A DNA stretch of 64,000 bases from Dimorphilus gyrociliatus (lineage: Eukaryota; Annelida; Polychaeta; Dinophilidae): contig CAJFCJ010000006.1 of NCBI GenBank assembly GCA_904063045.1, forward strand, positions 2,992,408 to 3,056,407. The letters run 5' to 3'. The position numbers and the translations under genes were made by a program. This document shows positions 25,723 through 38,759 of the stretch, in pieces. How positions within the stretch are numbered: position 1 is the first letter of the stretch; the number at the start of each line of letters is the position of its first letter. Below the pieces are notes generated by a model. It was not told the origin of the DNA, ran no database searches, and saw nothing but the letters and a program-made list of their open reading frames with translations.

Positions 25723-27629
25723 ATGCTGAAGCTGTTAGCCTATTTGTGCAAACGCGTTATTGATTTCGTTGGTGACTTCTCCCAAACAATTTTCGGAGTT
25801 CAACTGTTTAGATTGGATTCAATATCCGTTGTCACAAGCTTGAATGGAAGAGCTAGAAAAGAACTAGAAGAAAATTTAGATTTGCTTGATGGTCTAAAAG
25901 CCTACTGTGAAGGGTATAATAATGAAAAAGATATAGGGGTTACAGGACGATATTTAATGAATAACTTAGCACAACAAAATTTACAAGTTAGAGGAGATGT
26001 CCTTCAGTACATTGAAGAACATCCGGAAGTCAACGACATTCCTGTTCAAAGACCGGTGTTTATAGTAACACTGCCAAGAACTGGCAGTACGTATCTACAT
26101 TGTTTGTTGACAACCGACAAAAGATGGTGGGTACCAGAATATTGGCAGATGGCAGAGCCCCTTCCAGTGCCAGACTGGCCGAGAAATGAGCAAGACAGAG
26201 AAAGGATTAACAAGTTCCAAACATTTATAGGTAGGTAAACGTGTTGTTTACTTTTCATTTTGTATAAAATCTCCGTTCGAAAGAACTAGGAGAGTAAAGG
26301 TAAAGAGAGTTTTTGTATACGTGATAAATAGTTGAAAAAAGATGTTTGTTTCTCCAAAAAGGATGAGATGAAATAGTATCTCTTTTTTTATCAGAAGGTA
26401 AATAATTCATCTTAGATGAACGACAAACAGTCTACCCTACATACACTCATTTATGTATATACTGTGTATTTTTTTATGCGATATTGGACTGGGAAAACAG
26501 ATGGAAAGGGTAGTATTCTACATGCTCAACTAGACTGCTATTGATCTTCTCTATCTCTTTAGTTTATCCTTGTCAATCGATTAAAATTTTACAAATATTT
26601 AATAGTTATGTATTGAATATTAGTAAGCCAAGCTTTAATAGTAGATTAGCAATGTTATCAATAGCCGTTTCTACGAAATGGTTACAATTAAATGCGGGTT
26701 GTCTAGAGGGGCGGTAAGAGTTGAAAAAATAACATCACTTTGCCAAGAACAACCAATCATTACATAATCCATCATCATTCTTAGATTATTCTAATGAGGA
26801 AAAATACAGATATTTATAATGAAAGTTTTTTCTTTGTTTAGATATTATGAATGAATTGGCTGGATCTGATGATGTAAAAAAGTCTCATAGTGTTCACTCT
26901 ACTGATCCCGAGGACTTAATGATGATGTTGACGCGTTCCATGATATATTTTATACCATTTGCATATGAGTCTACTACTGCGTACCGGAATTGGCTACAAA
27001 CCAGGCCAGATGGATTCTGGGAGCATGCCTACAAGTTAGTGAGAAAGGAATTGCAAATAGCGCTATCTGGAAAAGGTGTTGGAGGACGACGAGTATTAGC
27101 TATGAATCATATTTGTTTTTCTAATCCGACTGCCCTTTTGGATGCTTTTCCAGACGCCCAAATGATTCACATTCATCGCGATCCGGCTAAGCTCGTACCG
27201 TCATTTTGTTCGTTGTGTAGAACCCTGAATGCAACGTTCCGCAAAGCATCGGACGAGGATGGTAGTCGAGTGATCGGCGAGCAAATGACTGATTTATTGG
27301 AAAGTTCCGCTATATCTTTAACGCAACTTCGTCAAACCGTTCCCAATATTAACATAAATATCCCAAGTAAACCTCAAAAGTTTATAGACGTCGATTACGA
27401 GCGTCTATTAGATGATCCAATAGGAGTTTTAAAAGCTGTTTATGAAGACATAGATATGGAATGGACGGACGAATGTGAGGCAGGATTTCAAAAGTTTGTA
27501 GATGAACATCCGAGAAATAAGTTTGGTTCACACGTTTACACTTGTCAAGAATTTAACTTAAATGAAAAAGATATTCGAAAAAGATTCGCTCTTTATATGG
27601 ATCTTTTCGGTGTCCGACCAGAGACTTGA
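25723..27629 (+). CDS. PAPS-dependent sulfotransferase-like protein
   Basis: A P-loop sulfotransferase of the broad sulfotransferase-3 type, transferring sulfate from PAPS; the acceptor is unknown. Exons are 25723-26230 and 26842-27629, giving 431 aa. The 5'-phosphosulfate loop is FIVTLPRTGSTYLH (residues 113-126), and the 3'-phosphate region is MIHIHRDPAKLVPSF, with the Arg and Ser expected to contact PAPS. The VPEYWQMAEP stretch after the loop is also typical. The N-terminus is mildly hydrophobic but not a clear signal or anchor. The donor ATAG|GTAGGT was preferred over the later GTAAAC because only it keeps phase. An in-frame ATG at 25672 would add 17 hydrophobic residues, but an AG acceptor lies between. 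Confidence 0.85.
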
Positions 27630-29067
27630 TTGCAATTATTCTTATTTTGTCTCTTTGTGAAGCAAAGATTTTGGGTTTGATTATATTGATTTTTTTTATT
27701 GATTAGGTTATAAAGAATGAGAATAACCTGTTTATTTTTTTCATTTTGTCTCTACTATTTCTGCATATCATATGTGCTTTGTCTCAATTAGAACATATAC
27801 AGTATAAAAGATACCGTATATATATATACATGAATTAAAAATGACTAGTCAAATCTGCACGTATAGAGCATACACTTGGCTGATTTAATTAGCTAATTAT
27901 AAATCATTACAATTTTTTTAACATACAAACAGCTGTTTAGCACGGTAAGATAAATATGAAGGAAGAGCTTAACAGTTGTTTTTTATTGGTTAATTACTGG
28001 AATGTTGCCGGTTTTTTTCCTTCAAGTAAGCGATTCCATTTTTCAAATGTTTTGTTAATGCTTTAAAAATATGCAAAGCTCATAAAAAAATAAAACCTTT
28101 TCAACACAATCTCAATCTCTATTAATCTTTCTAGGAAATTGACTTAGAGTTACTCTCTTTCTCAACAAATCGTAATCTCAGATATCAAATGCTATAGGTT
28201 ATCATTATTTAAAAATATCGTTTATTTTATTTGAATGCATTCGGAATGTGTATGTGCATATAGGAATTGGAAACAACGTGTATTTATCATTTTTCTGATT
28301 TTATACGAATATTTCTAAATCCAAAAGAGGGCGTTTCCAATGCCTAAACCCTTATATCCAGGGCACTATAATGAGGTAAAAGAAGAAGATATTTACGAGA
28401 TAGTAAGATATTGCAATGGCTAAGAAGATGTACGAATTGGAAGCCTAGATTGATTCTATCAAACAATAATAGTCTCTAAGAATATTTTCCTACTTAATCT
28501 CCCAATCCCTGCCCTATATGTCTTTAAATCATTTATTATTGATAGATAGATTTTTAGTACATTTAAATTATTATGTAACGACAACTGTATACTGTATATA
28601 CAGTATATAAATATATATATGTATATTAGTATATATGTAAATTAAAGCAATAGTCCATAATCCAGCTCATGCATCATTTTTATATTTAATGTATATAGAA
28701 TCAGTTGAAATTTTCGCAGGTTGAATTACAATGAAAAAGATCAGGATATAGTTTTAATCTTTGAAAGGATAATCTGATATATGAAACAAATAATGCAAGT
28801 TCATCAGATTTTGTCGAAAGCTGAATGAACAAGATTAAACACAATATTGTAGTTTTGCTTCGTTACCAAAACTGATAAAACTGTATCTAATTTTAAAGAT
28901 AAAGTATATATTTTCTTGGCTAATGCTCTAAAATAGAGGAAGACCATCGATTTATTATTGACATTGCTATAAAAATTATAACGCGTAACTGTTTCTGTTA
29001 TTAGTTTTTGTTTGGGTAAAAGTAAACAATTAATTACACGGAGGAAGTAAGGTATAAAGTATAATTA
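27630..29067. other. Convergent intergenic stretch
   Basis: About 1.4 kb between two 3' ends. It holds an interrupted TA palindrome at 28587-28640 and CCAAAAGAGGGCGT at 28320-28333, a weak CTCF-core relative. No coding exon is seen. Confidence 0.6.
28587..28640. repeat. TA-rich palindrome with CTG/CAG interruptions
   Basis: TATACTGTATATACAGTATA lies in the first half and is its own reverse complement, so it could form a hairpin or cruciform. The same interrupted pattern recurs across the window. Confidence 0.8.
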
Positions 29068-30459
29068 TTACAGAGAATTATCATAATTATCGTTGTAGTT
29101 TTCATTATAATTTCCATCAATGCTGGAATCATCACCTTCAGCATCTGACTTGTCATTATTTTCTTGTTGTTTTCTCTCTGATAAAACGATTTTCCAAGTT
29201 TCATGACCCATATTGGCTGGAACGTAAAATTCTTGTGATTTGATTCTTTCAAGCCATTCTAGTACATTTGGCCACTTTCGAAAGTCGAATGATATTAATT
29301 CAAGCAAGGTGATGGTGGAGCAAACAAATAAATCAGCTAAAGTCAGAGTATCTCCGGCTAAATATTCGCTCTTTGTTAAAGCTTCTTCTATGATATCTAT
29401 CTCCTCGGACAGACAACTTTCTTTTATCTTGTCTGCCTCGAGATTCTTTGCTAACTGAGGATACTGAAAGGGAAACGGAACATATTAACAGCAACCGTAT
29501 CTTAATTAGAGTCATAAAATCTTTATAAGATAATCCTCTGGTAAGATAGGGCTTTAGAGAGTTATCATTAAGATTCTGAATATACAACGAAAAGTTCATC
29601 CAATTACTACTTATTGAATAATCCATCTGCTGATGACTTATTAATATTCATAACAATGACAAATTTACATATTCTCATAAGAAAAGTATCAAAAAGTAAA
29701 AAATAGGAACCTACCAAATAATCCGTAACGTCTGGATGTAGCGAATGGCTGTCGAAAGCTAGAAATTGCCTCATTAACGCCCTGATCCGTTTCGATTTTG
29801 GAAAGAGGCCGCAATCGAATTTTTCGTATTTTCCCACTAAATATTCAGCAATGGCCCGACTTTCCCATAGATTATAATCGCCATCGGTTAGGGTCGGTAC
29901 AGTGTGATGAGGATTAATCTGGGTAAGATTATACAATCATTTTATCTATATATAAAAATAGCGGTGTATAGATATATAATTGTGTTACTATTAACTATCT
30001 AATAACGCTACAATAGCTAACGACTACGTGCCCCTTTAACTACTTATTAGATCCTCTTCTAAATTATTAAGAAAAGATGTAGGAAAAATAACGCTATCTA
30101 TAAAAATGATACAGTCTTTGTTTCCCTCCAAACGATTTCCTATAATCTTTTTGTTTTTTTCTAATATCGACTTGTTAGAACAATGTATCTTTTTAGTTTT
30201 TTAAAATTATCGATCTTTGAATGGAACATACCTTTCGAAAAAAAGTAGTTAGGTGTTCGTCGTTAAAGATATCTATATGTTTGACGTTGACTAGAATATC
30301 CGTGATTTGAATAGTCATAAGTACAGCTCGACAAGGCGCGCTGGAAGGCCACACGTAGAGCATCGGAACGCCATGTCGATTTGGTTGGTCGTATTTCACA
30401 TGTCGACGTCTCTTTCGACGCACAACGCGTTCCGATTTCTTACTACCGCCGTTTCCCAT
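29068..30459 (-). CDS. Glutathione S-transferase with myristoylation-type N-terminus
   Basis: A two-domain cytosolic-type GST that would conjugate glutathione to electrophiles. Exons on the minus strand are 30459-30232, 29918-29715 and 29463-29068, all phase 0, giving 275 aa. The thioredoxin-fold domain has WPSSAPCRAVLM (catalytic Ser of delta/epsilon/theta-type enzymes), INPHHTVPTLTDGDYNLWES (cis-Pro and the glutathione-binding ES), and the helical domain has GDTLTLADL. It differs from ordinary GSTs in its ends: the protein starts MGNGGSKKSE, a good N-myristoylation site, followed by a strongly basic tract VVRRKRRRHVK, and ends in about 25 acidic, Asn-rich residues. Both point to membrane association and regulation, which is inference. 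GDAP1 was considered but its tail-anchor and inserted loop are absent. Confidence 0.9.
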
Positions 30460-30636
30460 ATCTCTGTTTTCCTCTGTTTATACTATATTTTACTGTTATG
30501 GTATTGATTTCTGCACGACTCATTTGTTAGCCTGCCCCCCGTCTCATTCTCTATGTCTCTCTTTCACTCCTTATTATTCTTTTTTCTGGCTTATTCAATC
30601 AATTCAACGTTCAGAAGCGACTTATCTTATATAGAC

Positions 30637-30650
30637 GCGCCATCTGTTGG
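30637..30650 (-). promoter_or_regulatory. CTCF-core-like site upstream of the GST gene
   Basis: On the minus strand CCAACAGATGGCGC differs at one position from the CTCF core. It lies about 180 bp upstream of the GST start codon. Confidence 0.45.
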
Positions 30651-31989
30651 GAAGTTCTGTGTTCTTTTTTACATAAAGTCTTGTACTAAAAAAGAACATT
30701 TTAAAAAAGTATTAATTAGCAGGTAAAAAGCGGTATATTAATCGAAATTTAATTAAAGTACGTACATCTAATTTAAAAGGCAACATTAAAGATCGCAGAG
30801 ATCAACAACTCTAGAGAGTCAAGTCGTTTGATTGAAATAGAAAAGAAAATGTAATTAAATTGAAGGTCATAAAAAATAAAAATGACCTTGACCGAAGGGG
30901 TTCTTAAAAGAATGTAAAAAACGTAACTAATATTCATCAAAGATATTTTATTACTGACTTTATTAGCAATACCTTCTTTATATAGTAATTTAAAATATGA
31001 CGGCCTCTGAAAGATTTCCTAATATGATATAGTCCGAAGCAGATAGAACTAGCCGAAAAAGTAGGAATAGACTGGGTAACATGAATTTTTTGCAATTTAT
31101 TTTTAAAAAAATTCCTCTATACTATATAAGAAAAAAAAATTCATAAATATCATTAGATGTCTAACATCTTGTCTTAAATCTCTTAATTTCATTGGAGACA
31201 GTTAATACAAGTACCGTCGTTATTATCGCGTGCAAAAATCTTATCCTTCCTTCGTCAAAAATCCTTTTACGTGTGAAATATTTATTTTACAGAATGGAAA
31301 AAAAATAAGTGAAGTATGAGAAGTAATACAATTTCTTTTAACTTTTCTTCTTCATATATATATATATATATATTTAAACGTCTACATATTCAGCCAAATT
31401 AGATCGATTGGCAGAATTTTCGGTGGTAAAGCGCAAATACTCGAGCGAATTTGGCAGTTGGAGACCCGCAATTGCTTTAGGCGATTGGCTTAGCTCTTAT
31501 TACACGTTCCGCTTTATAAAACGACGGAGAAGTTGAAAGGAAACGGATTAAACGGGTAACCAGAGGCGCATCTAGTGTCATAAATTTTTTTTGAGAGTAT
31601 AAAGAACATGGAATATCCCCGTATCGTTAACAAAACTTCGTAGCCTTGACACGTTCATTGACCTTTTCAACGAGAATTTCGAAATAAAAAGTTTTTCTTT
31701 TACATTTTCTTCAGGTTGAAATCATCTTAACTAGAAAACTTTAGTAGATAACTTTTAATGAATTATCTTTAGGCGAGTTAGAAAAGCTAATAATAAAGAA
31801 CACATCGTACATTTTGCAGTATACATATATATGCCATTTACCCCATATTTATAGTATATATTCTATTTCGTAGAACAATCTATCAATTGATCGAACGATG
31901 ATTCCGTCAGTTCCCCAATAAGTTCTCAGTTCCGGCCGTCTTATGAAAAAAAACTGATATTAATCTAAACCAAGAAGGACACGCCATTT

Positions 31990-32003
31990 ACGCCATCTGG
32001 TGA
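31990..32003 (-). promoter_or_regulatory. CTCF-core-like site upstream of nAChR 1
   Basis: On the minus strand TCACCAGATGGCGT matches 12 of 14 core positions. A partial second copy (CGCCATTT) lies 7 bp away in the same direction. Confidence 0.4.
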
Positions 32004-32020
32004 AAAAATCCTGCTAAAAA

Positions 32021-32137
32021 ATGAAGCAGATCGACGATGATAAATGTGAACCGACATTGGAATATGATCCGTCCCGCCGGACGCAATTCGTATTCATCTT
32101 ATCAATTTCCTTCGGTTTACTAAAGTCACTAAAATAA
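32021..32137 (+). CDS. Candidate 38-codon small ORF
   Basis: A short ORF beginning MKQIDDDKCEPTLEYDPSRR and ending in a hydrophobic stretch (QFVFILSISFGLL). It lies in a less AT-rich patch upstream of nAChR 1. It may be an upstream ORF in that gene's 5' UTR or chance; nothing supports translation beyond its composition. Confidence 0.15.
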   Translation: MKQIDDDKCEPTLEYDPSRRTQFVFILSISFGLLKSLK

Positions 32138-32390
32138 TTTCCCATCCGAAATCCTAAACATTCATATTTATCACTTAGATATCACTTTTACATGAAATAA
32201 TTCATGTAATACAATGTTATTTCAGTATGAGCATTAAACATCTTTTAGACTTTATATCTCGGTTTTAGCTTTTATATCTTCTTTTCTACTTCTTAAAACA
32301 ATTTAAAAGAATTTTTTTTAAATAATTGCATATGTAAGTATATATATATAAAGATTTAAAAGCTTTACAATGAACGTCGCCCTCTGTCAA

Positions 32391-32399
32391 TCACGTGAC
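32391..32399. promoter_or_regulatory. TCACGTGAC E-box palindrome 1
   Basis: Extended E-box, the form bound by USF or MITF/TFEB-type bHLH factors, 51 bp upstream of the nAChR 1 ATG. One of five in 8.3 kb. Confidence 0.45.
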
Positions 32400-32450
32400 T
32401 TTTGGGGAGGGTGACGCTGCGGCAGTTTATGTAGTTCCACAGGCGGAGCA

Positions 32451-32954
32451 ATGCTGACTATTCTAACCTGCTGCCTTATTGGAGGTAAGATGTTAATTAG
32501 GTTAAAGTATTACTTAGCTTTTTTTGTATCCATTGAAAAAAGTGGCAGGAAATATGGCAAGAGGTCTTTGGGCGAATTAAGGTGACATTACGAGGCTTAT
32601 GTCAACTTTTTCTGTTGTTACCAAACGTTTCTTTTCTTTTAGTATTTCTCTCAAAAATAGAAGATGCTTTTTTTCCATTAATTAATATGGATATACACTC
32701 TTTGAAATTTATATTATAAGAGGAAGCATTTGTATTAAGACTTTTTATATTAATAACTGTATATATACATTATATACAAATAGAAAATTTACTTATGCAA
32801 TATAATGTATGGATAGAAACAGCATCTATACAGTATATAGTATTTTATATATGATACATAGGAATTTTAGCAAGACAATATAATTTTATATTGATTATTA
32901 TCAACTGTTCATTATCGTTCTTCTTTTCTATTTACTTAGGTTTTGTACTGTATA

Positions 32955-32993
<39 letters not shown>

Positions 32994-35900
32994 CCTTTAT
33001 GAGTTGCCTACCGTACAGGCTGACCCTTCAAGAATTTTCTAGAGAATATATAAAGAGTCATCAGTACTTCTTGGTTTTTTTATCGTTCTTTTGAGAATAA
33101 TTTCTTATTAACACCTTTTAAACATAGAGGAAATTAGATCTATGTGAATGATTTTATCAGTTAGGGTAACTTAAAACTTTTCATCGTTTTTATCTTATTT
33201 CCTCATCATGCAAATAAAATAAAACCTATTTAATTAGAAAACAGAGTCCTCTCTGAATAATTTCAGTGTTATGTGATTTTTTTATATACAAAATTATTGT
33301 CTTTTTTCATAGTAATATTTTACGTATACTGTTAAGAAAAGAAATACAGAACGAATTACAGGAAATAAAGAAGGAATAGAGAAAGAGAGAGGGGAGGGGA
33401 GCGAGAGAGAGGAGAAATAAAAAGACGTAGAAGGAGGGAACGCGCAACTTAATTAACCATTTTCGTTGTATTCGTTCTTGAGTTTATAAGTTTATTTTTA
33501 TCATCTCTTTTCATTCAGTCGTCCTCTCAAATCCGGATGCAAGGAAGTTGTACGAGGATCTATTTATCTCTAGCGGTTATAACAAACTCATACGACCTGT
33601 TGGAAATAACTCTGCTAAATTAACTGTTAAACTCGGTTTAAAATTATCACAGTTAATAGATATTGTAAGTAAAATTCTTTTTGTTTTATAAGATTTAAGA
33701 AAAGGGCTGGCGTGCTTAGTAATACAGTCCTTACACCTTTCATTGATCACGTGGCCGATTATTTTTACTATAAAGGTCTTTAATTTTTTCTTAATTAAGT
33801 ATATCCGATTGGTAGATTGTTATCAACTTATCAACTGTAACTTTTTATACTTAGTCGCCTTATAAAACAAACGTCAAAAGTGGGAAAATTTCTACTTGAT
33901 GTAATAAAAGTATAATCAAGTCTAATAATTCAAAAGTAGACAATAAATTAGTCTTTAAGATTCTACACAAGACTTTATCTAATTCTTATTCCGCTTACTT
34001 TCATATGAAATCTCGTATGCAAATCACTCAAATTTCAAATGGCCGAAAATTTAACTGTAAATAAGGGATATTAATATAAGAATACGCTCATACTATATAT
34101 TGGACTTGAGTCTTCTTTTAAAGTGGTAAGAGGAGTTGACAACTGAATGTAGCGTCATTCTCTTACATAGCGAAATTTTTCTGTCCGTTCATTCACGCAT
34201 GACATTCATATTGTATGATTGTCACACTAAAAAGTAAAATTATACAGCGTCTATATTTTTGGTAAGAGGAGGGGAAAGGGGAGGAGGCGAGGAGAGACGC
34301 AATCCCATAAAAGGTTGTCGGAAAAAGCTGGTCTAAAATTATCGCAGCTTATCAGCGTCTTTAAAACACTTTAGCACTAATCTAAGGAGACGGACATAGG
34401 GTGAGTCAAAAGATGGTCTTTATGTAAAAAAAAAAAAGAAGAAAGTTATACATTAGGTGCCTCGGAGAATTACCAATAGTTAATATACGTATATTTCCTT
34501 TTCCCGTTATTCTTCTCATTTTCACCTCTAAGGATACTTGTAATAATTATATCTAATAGAAATAAGGTGAATTATCTCATCAAGTCAACATAGTCAAATC
34601 AACGGAATATAATGTTTCATTCTTTTGTGAACTGTCTAGATTTTTGATCTTCGCCCTTTTTCTCTAACGTCTCATCTGGTGACAATTAGATGATGACAGC
34701 GATTTTATATCAAATATCTACCTTTTCAGGATGAAAAAAATCAGATTATGACTACTAATGTCTGGCTCAAACAGGTATCAAGTTATTTCTCTCTTCTTAC
34801 TCCTCATCCGTTCACAATGTACTTAACATGTAAATTCCTTATCCCATTCTGCTTAAAACCTCCTGTTTCATTTAAAAGGTTCTGGAAATACTTTTTTTTA
34901 TAATTGAATGTATTAATTATAAATCATCATCCAAGAGTTTCCTAATTAATATTATTACTTATTATTGGAAAGCATTCTTAATATTCTATAACTTTAAGGG
35001 TAAAAAATTACTCATACACACATACTATCAATTTATTTAATACATTGATCATTACTTATATTTTCTTTTTCTTTTTATTTGACGTCTTTGTGTTTATTTA
35101 TTTATTTTTTTCTACAAATGAATTAATCACGTGACCTTTCCTTCCTATTTTCCATTTTACTTTTTCTTCCCCTTTTCGTATCTCTAACAACTAGGTCAAT
35201 GGGAGGTAATCAAGGAGCAGTCTGTTAATTTCCTTTAAAGGCAAGAATAAATGATAGTCAATGAGAGAAAAAAAAGACCAAGTATAACACAATTTTGCGA
35301 AAATATACTATTTAAGTGCTCTAAGTGTATTATCTTAAAATGAAAACTAATATAGAAGCTTATTTAATGAGTTTGAAGTGGCACACTCTAAATTAAAAAT
35401 CAAATAGGCGGTACTAGATTATTTTAAGCTCTGAATAATTTAAAAACTATCAAAAACCTTAAGAGAATGATAAATTAAGCTTTATAGTAAACGTGATTTG
35501 GTATACATTTCCACGCAAATTAATTAGGTTAATTTTACATGATAATGAATAAAATCCATAGGAGACATATTTATGATAAAAAAGGAAATAGGATGGGACT
35601 AGGTATCTATTTAATAATGTGGTAGGGGAGTTAGGACGACATCCCAAACTAGTTCATGGGTTAAATTGTGTATAAAACGACGAAAATTACGTAAATAATT
35701 CAGGAATGGCAAGACTACAAGCTTAAATGGAAGCCAGCTGAATATGGAGGTGTCGAAACTCTCTACGTTCCGTCTGAGGAGATTTGGTTACCAGATATAG
35801 TTCTTTACAACAAGTATATATCTAATATATATATATATATACAGTATATATATATATATTCTTTTATAATTATAACAACACGGATTGTATTGAAGTGATT

Positions 35901-38759
35901 AAAGCTTATCACGTGACTTTTAAAGATGAAAGTGAGTGAATTACATAAAGCGTATTTTTTCTTGTATTATATATTACGAAAGTAAGAAATCACCGAAGGC
36001 ATTAAGGAAAAAAGGGAGAGAAATGAAATATTTTCATTCCTTTCTTATCTTTATGATCCCACTAAAATCCAAGGAATTTTTCATTCCATCGGATTCTGGA
36101 TTTTCGGATTTTCATCAAATCCATTGCGTCAAGTTTCCGATGAGAAATCATTTCTGAAGTTTTGGATTATTGGCTTAATGTCTTATATAACTACAAATTA
36201 TTTTGGCCCTTACAACGAAAGCTTAATACGGGAGATGAATACGATAAATAAAAAATTACGCTCTCAAGTATTTCTCTTATAGAAAATAGCATCACTCAAA
36301 TGATGGAATAACGCCTTCATCATATTTATCGTGCATTTAAAACAAACTATTCTGACTTGCATTTTCACCCTAACATCTTTGACTAAACGTCATACTAAGA
36401 AATATTACATTCCTATAATGTCGGATTAAATTGTATCATTCATTAAAAAGCTACTTAGTCGTTTTATTTAACGATTCCGAATAATTCTATTTTGATTTAA
36501 AAGAAACGAAGGAAAGAAAGTTCTCCAGATAAAAATCGATGGAAAAAAAAAACGCTTTAACGCCGAAAAAATTTCTCTGTTATAAACAATCGGCCTTCTG
36601 TCGTTTTTCTCACTTTATCTTTGTTTTTTTTGGAATGATTTTGCTTACAACAGATTGCCTTCGATTATTCCAAAAAAAAAAAAAAATTCCCGTCTGTATA
36701 AAGTCACGTGACGCTCTCCAAATACCTCAATGCAATATAAAGAAATTTTCTAAAGGGATTATTATCTAATCATTTTTCTTAGTAAACTTAGATGAATATT
36801 ATCCACAGTGCCGATGGTAATTATGAAGTGACCTTAATGACAAAAGCCGCTCTACATTGGACTGGTTTAGTTAGATGGGAACCACCAGCTATTTACAAAT
36901 CATCTTGTCTGATTAACGTCGAATTCTTTCCTTTCGACGAACAACTGTGTTCGTTAAAATTCGGTAATAATAATAAAAAAAGAAATAGTATAGTAGTCAT
37001 TAGTTTTCCTTTTGTAGGATAGACACATTTTAATATAATCGCAGTTTTATTAACTTAAAAAATTCAATATATTCAGCTGAAGGAATAAATATATAATACT
37101 GTTCAAACTGCAAAATTTTTAATATTGAATTATTAATTACATTCAAACATTTGTTGATATTTTCAATAAAATAAATATTGTTCTTATCTCTCTTTTTTTT
37201 ATTATTATGAATGAAAAAACCTTTTTAATGTCTTTTAAAAAACAAAACATTAACACAGGTAGTTGGACATACGATGGTCTTCAAGTGGATTTAACTCACG
37301 CTGAGCAAAAGGATGAAGATCCCGCTAAACAATTGGAGCCTATAGAGGATGGAATAGATCTAAAAGACTTTTATAGATCTGTTGAATGGGATATTTTAAC
37401 AGTTCCAGCTCGAAAAACTGAAAAACGATATCCTTGCTGTACGGAGCCATATCCGGATATCACTTTTCAAATAACTATGCGAAGGAAGACACTTTTTCAC
37501 ACCGTAAATCTTATTATTCCCTGTGTGGCTATCTCCTTCCTAACAGTACTCGTCTTCTATTTACCCTCGGATAGTGGAGAAAAGATAGCTCTATGTATTT
37601 CAATTCTCCTCTCCTTAACCGTCTTCTTTCTTTTACTTGCTGAAATCATCCCACCTACTTCGTTGGTTGTGCCGCTTATAGGTAAGACAAACATGTTTTG
37701 TTTACAATTAAAACCTTGTATAAAAATTGTATCTATCTAATTATAAATGATAGACTAGATGGTTAAAAAAAGGGTTCCGCGACTCGTAGGCTATGTTACG
37801 TCATTATCATATTCATAGCTTTCATTTGCTTAATTATACAATGCTTAATTTCGCGCGCCAATACTCGTATTGATGAACTGAATGCGCTTTTCAAATGAAA
37901 CAATTCTTTTAGGTTCTTAAGTATATTTATATAAAGAACGAAACAATGTATTCAACTTAATGTCACTGTAAGGATCCATTATTATTGGCTATTTAAAAAA
38001 TAAGTTGCATGATTTTATTCTAATTACTTTTTATTTCTATCTACTAGTGCGCCATCTACCGGTTTACAATAAAAATATTGTCGTACAAGAACCCTTTAAC
38101 TAATTGAGTTTTTGTAGCGAAATGATTGAAAGCTTTTCATTTATCGCAACAGGAAAATATCTACTTTTTACTATGATACTAGTTACTCTCTCAATTATAG
38201 TAACTGTTATAGTCCTTAACGTCCACTTTCGGTCACCATCAACTCATACAATGAGTCCATGGGTTAGAAAGGTCTTCCTTAATATACTACCTCGTCTTTT
38301 AGCGATGAAAAGGCCTAAAATGGACAAGGAATTATCAAATCATTTATTGATTCGATCTTGTAATGGTTTCGAAACCTTTGAATTATTCGAACCATTTGAG
38401 AAGACTTTAGAATATTCAAATAGATACTCGCCAGAAGTACGTAAGGCAATAGATGGCGTTCGATATATTGCAGAGCATTTGAAAAGAGAAGATGACGAAT
38501 CGAGTGTAAGAAAAACATCCAACAACATCCTATCTTATCTAATCAATATTCAATTTGCCATTAATAGATAAGAGAAGATTGGAAATATGTAGCTTTAGTA
38601 CTTGATCGTCTCTTTCTATGGATTTTTACAACAGCCTGTATAGTTGGTACTTTTGGTATAATTCTACAAGCTCCGGCTCTATACGATAACTCCAAACCCC
38701 TTAAAGCTGCTGGCATTGAAGGCAAATATAACTCTTACGACGAAATTATATCTACATAA
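32451..38759 (+). CDS. Nicotinic acetylcholine receptor alpha-type subunit (1)
   Basis: A Cys-loop ligand-gated cation channel subunit. Exons are 32451-32484, 33519-33664, 34730-34774, 35704-35813, 36809-36963, 37259-37681, 38153-38505 and 38568-38759, giving 485 aa. A short signal peptide ([11 protein letters not shown]) precedes [11 protein letters not shown] and [12 protein letters not shown]. The agonist-site parts are [13 protein letters not shown] (loop A), [11 protein letters not shown] (loop B region) and [10 protein letters not shown] (loop C, the vicinal Cys pair that marks alpha subunits). The Cys loop [15 protein letters not shown] has the standard 13 intervening residues. M2 contains [20 protein letters not shown], and the C-terminal [19 protein letters not shown] helix and M4 are complete. 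It resembles the invertebrate alpha1/alpha2 group that assembles into heteromers. An exon-7 donor at 38505 and acceptor before 38568 give ESS-IREDW. Confidence 0.95.
32959..32991. repeat. (TA)n microsatellite in nAChR 1 intron 1
   Basis: An uninterrupted TA run of about 16 units, preceded by TACTGTATATA. Confidence 0.9.
35127..35135. promoter_or_regulatory. TCACGTGAC E-box palindrome 2
   Basis: Extended E-box inside nAChR 1 intron 3. Confidence 0.4.
35824..35860. repeat. (TA)n-CAG-(TA)n tract in nAChR 1 intron 4
   Basis: TA repeats broken once by ACAG, right after the exon-4 donor. Same architecture as the other interrupted TA tracts. Confidence 0.85.
35909..35917. promoter_or_regulatory. 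TCACGTGAC E-box palindrome 3
   Basis: Extended E-box inside nAChR 1 intron 4, about 95 bp past the exon. Confidence 0.4.
36703..36712. promoter_or_regulatory. GTCACGTGAC E-box palindrome 4
   Basis: A ten-base perfect palindrome 97 bp before nAChR 1 exon 5. The full GTCACGTGAC form equals the core of the CLEAR element recognised by TFEB-type factors. Confidence 0.45.
38049..38062 (-). promoter_or_regulatory. CTCF-core-like site in nAChR 1 intron 6
   Basis: On the minus strand CCGGTAGATGGCGC differs at one position from the CTCF core. It lies about 90 bp before exon 7. Confidence 0.4.

Larger units (their letters stand above)
30460..32450. promoter_or_regulatory. Divergent interval GST / nAChR 1
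   Basis: Two kb between divergent genes. The 31390-31560 and 31900-32110 segments are clearly less AT-rich than their surroundings and carry GATTGG (inverted CCAAT) elements, so they may be promoters or noncoding first exons. The interval holds two CTCF-core-like sites (30637-30650 and 31990-32003), a TCACGTGAC palindrome at 32391, and a (TA)n run near 31352-31373. A 38-codon ORF at 32021-32137 is noted separately. Confidence 0.5.

Noticed and set aside
38457-38470. AGATGGCGTT inside nAChR 1 exon 7
   Set aside because: Lies in coding sequence (Ile-Asp-Gly-Val) and is explained by the protein; not counted as a CTCF-like site.
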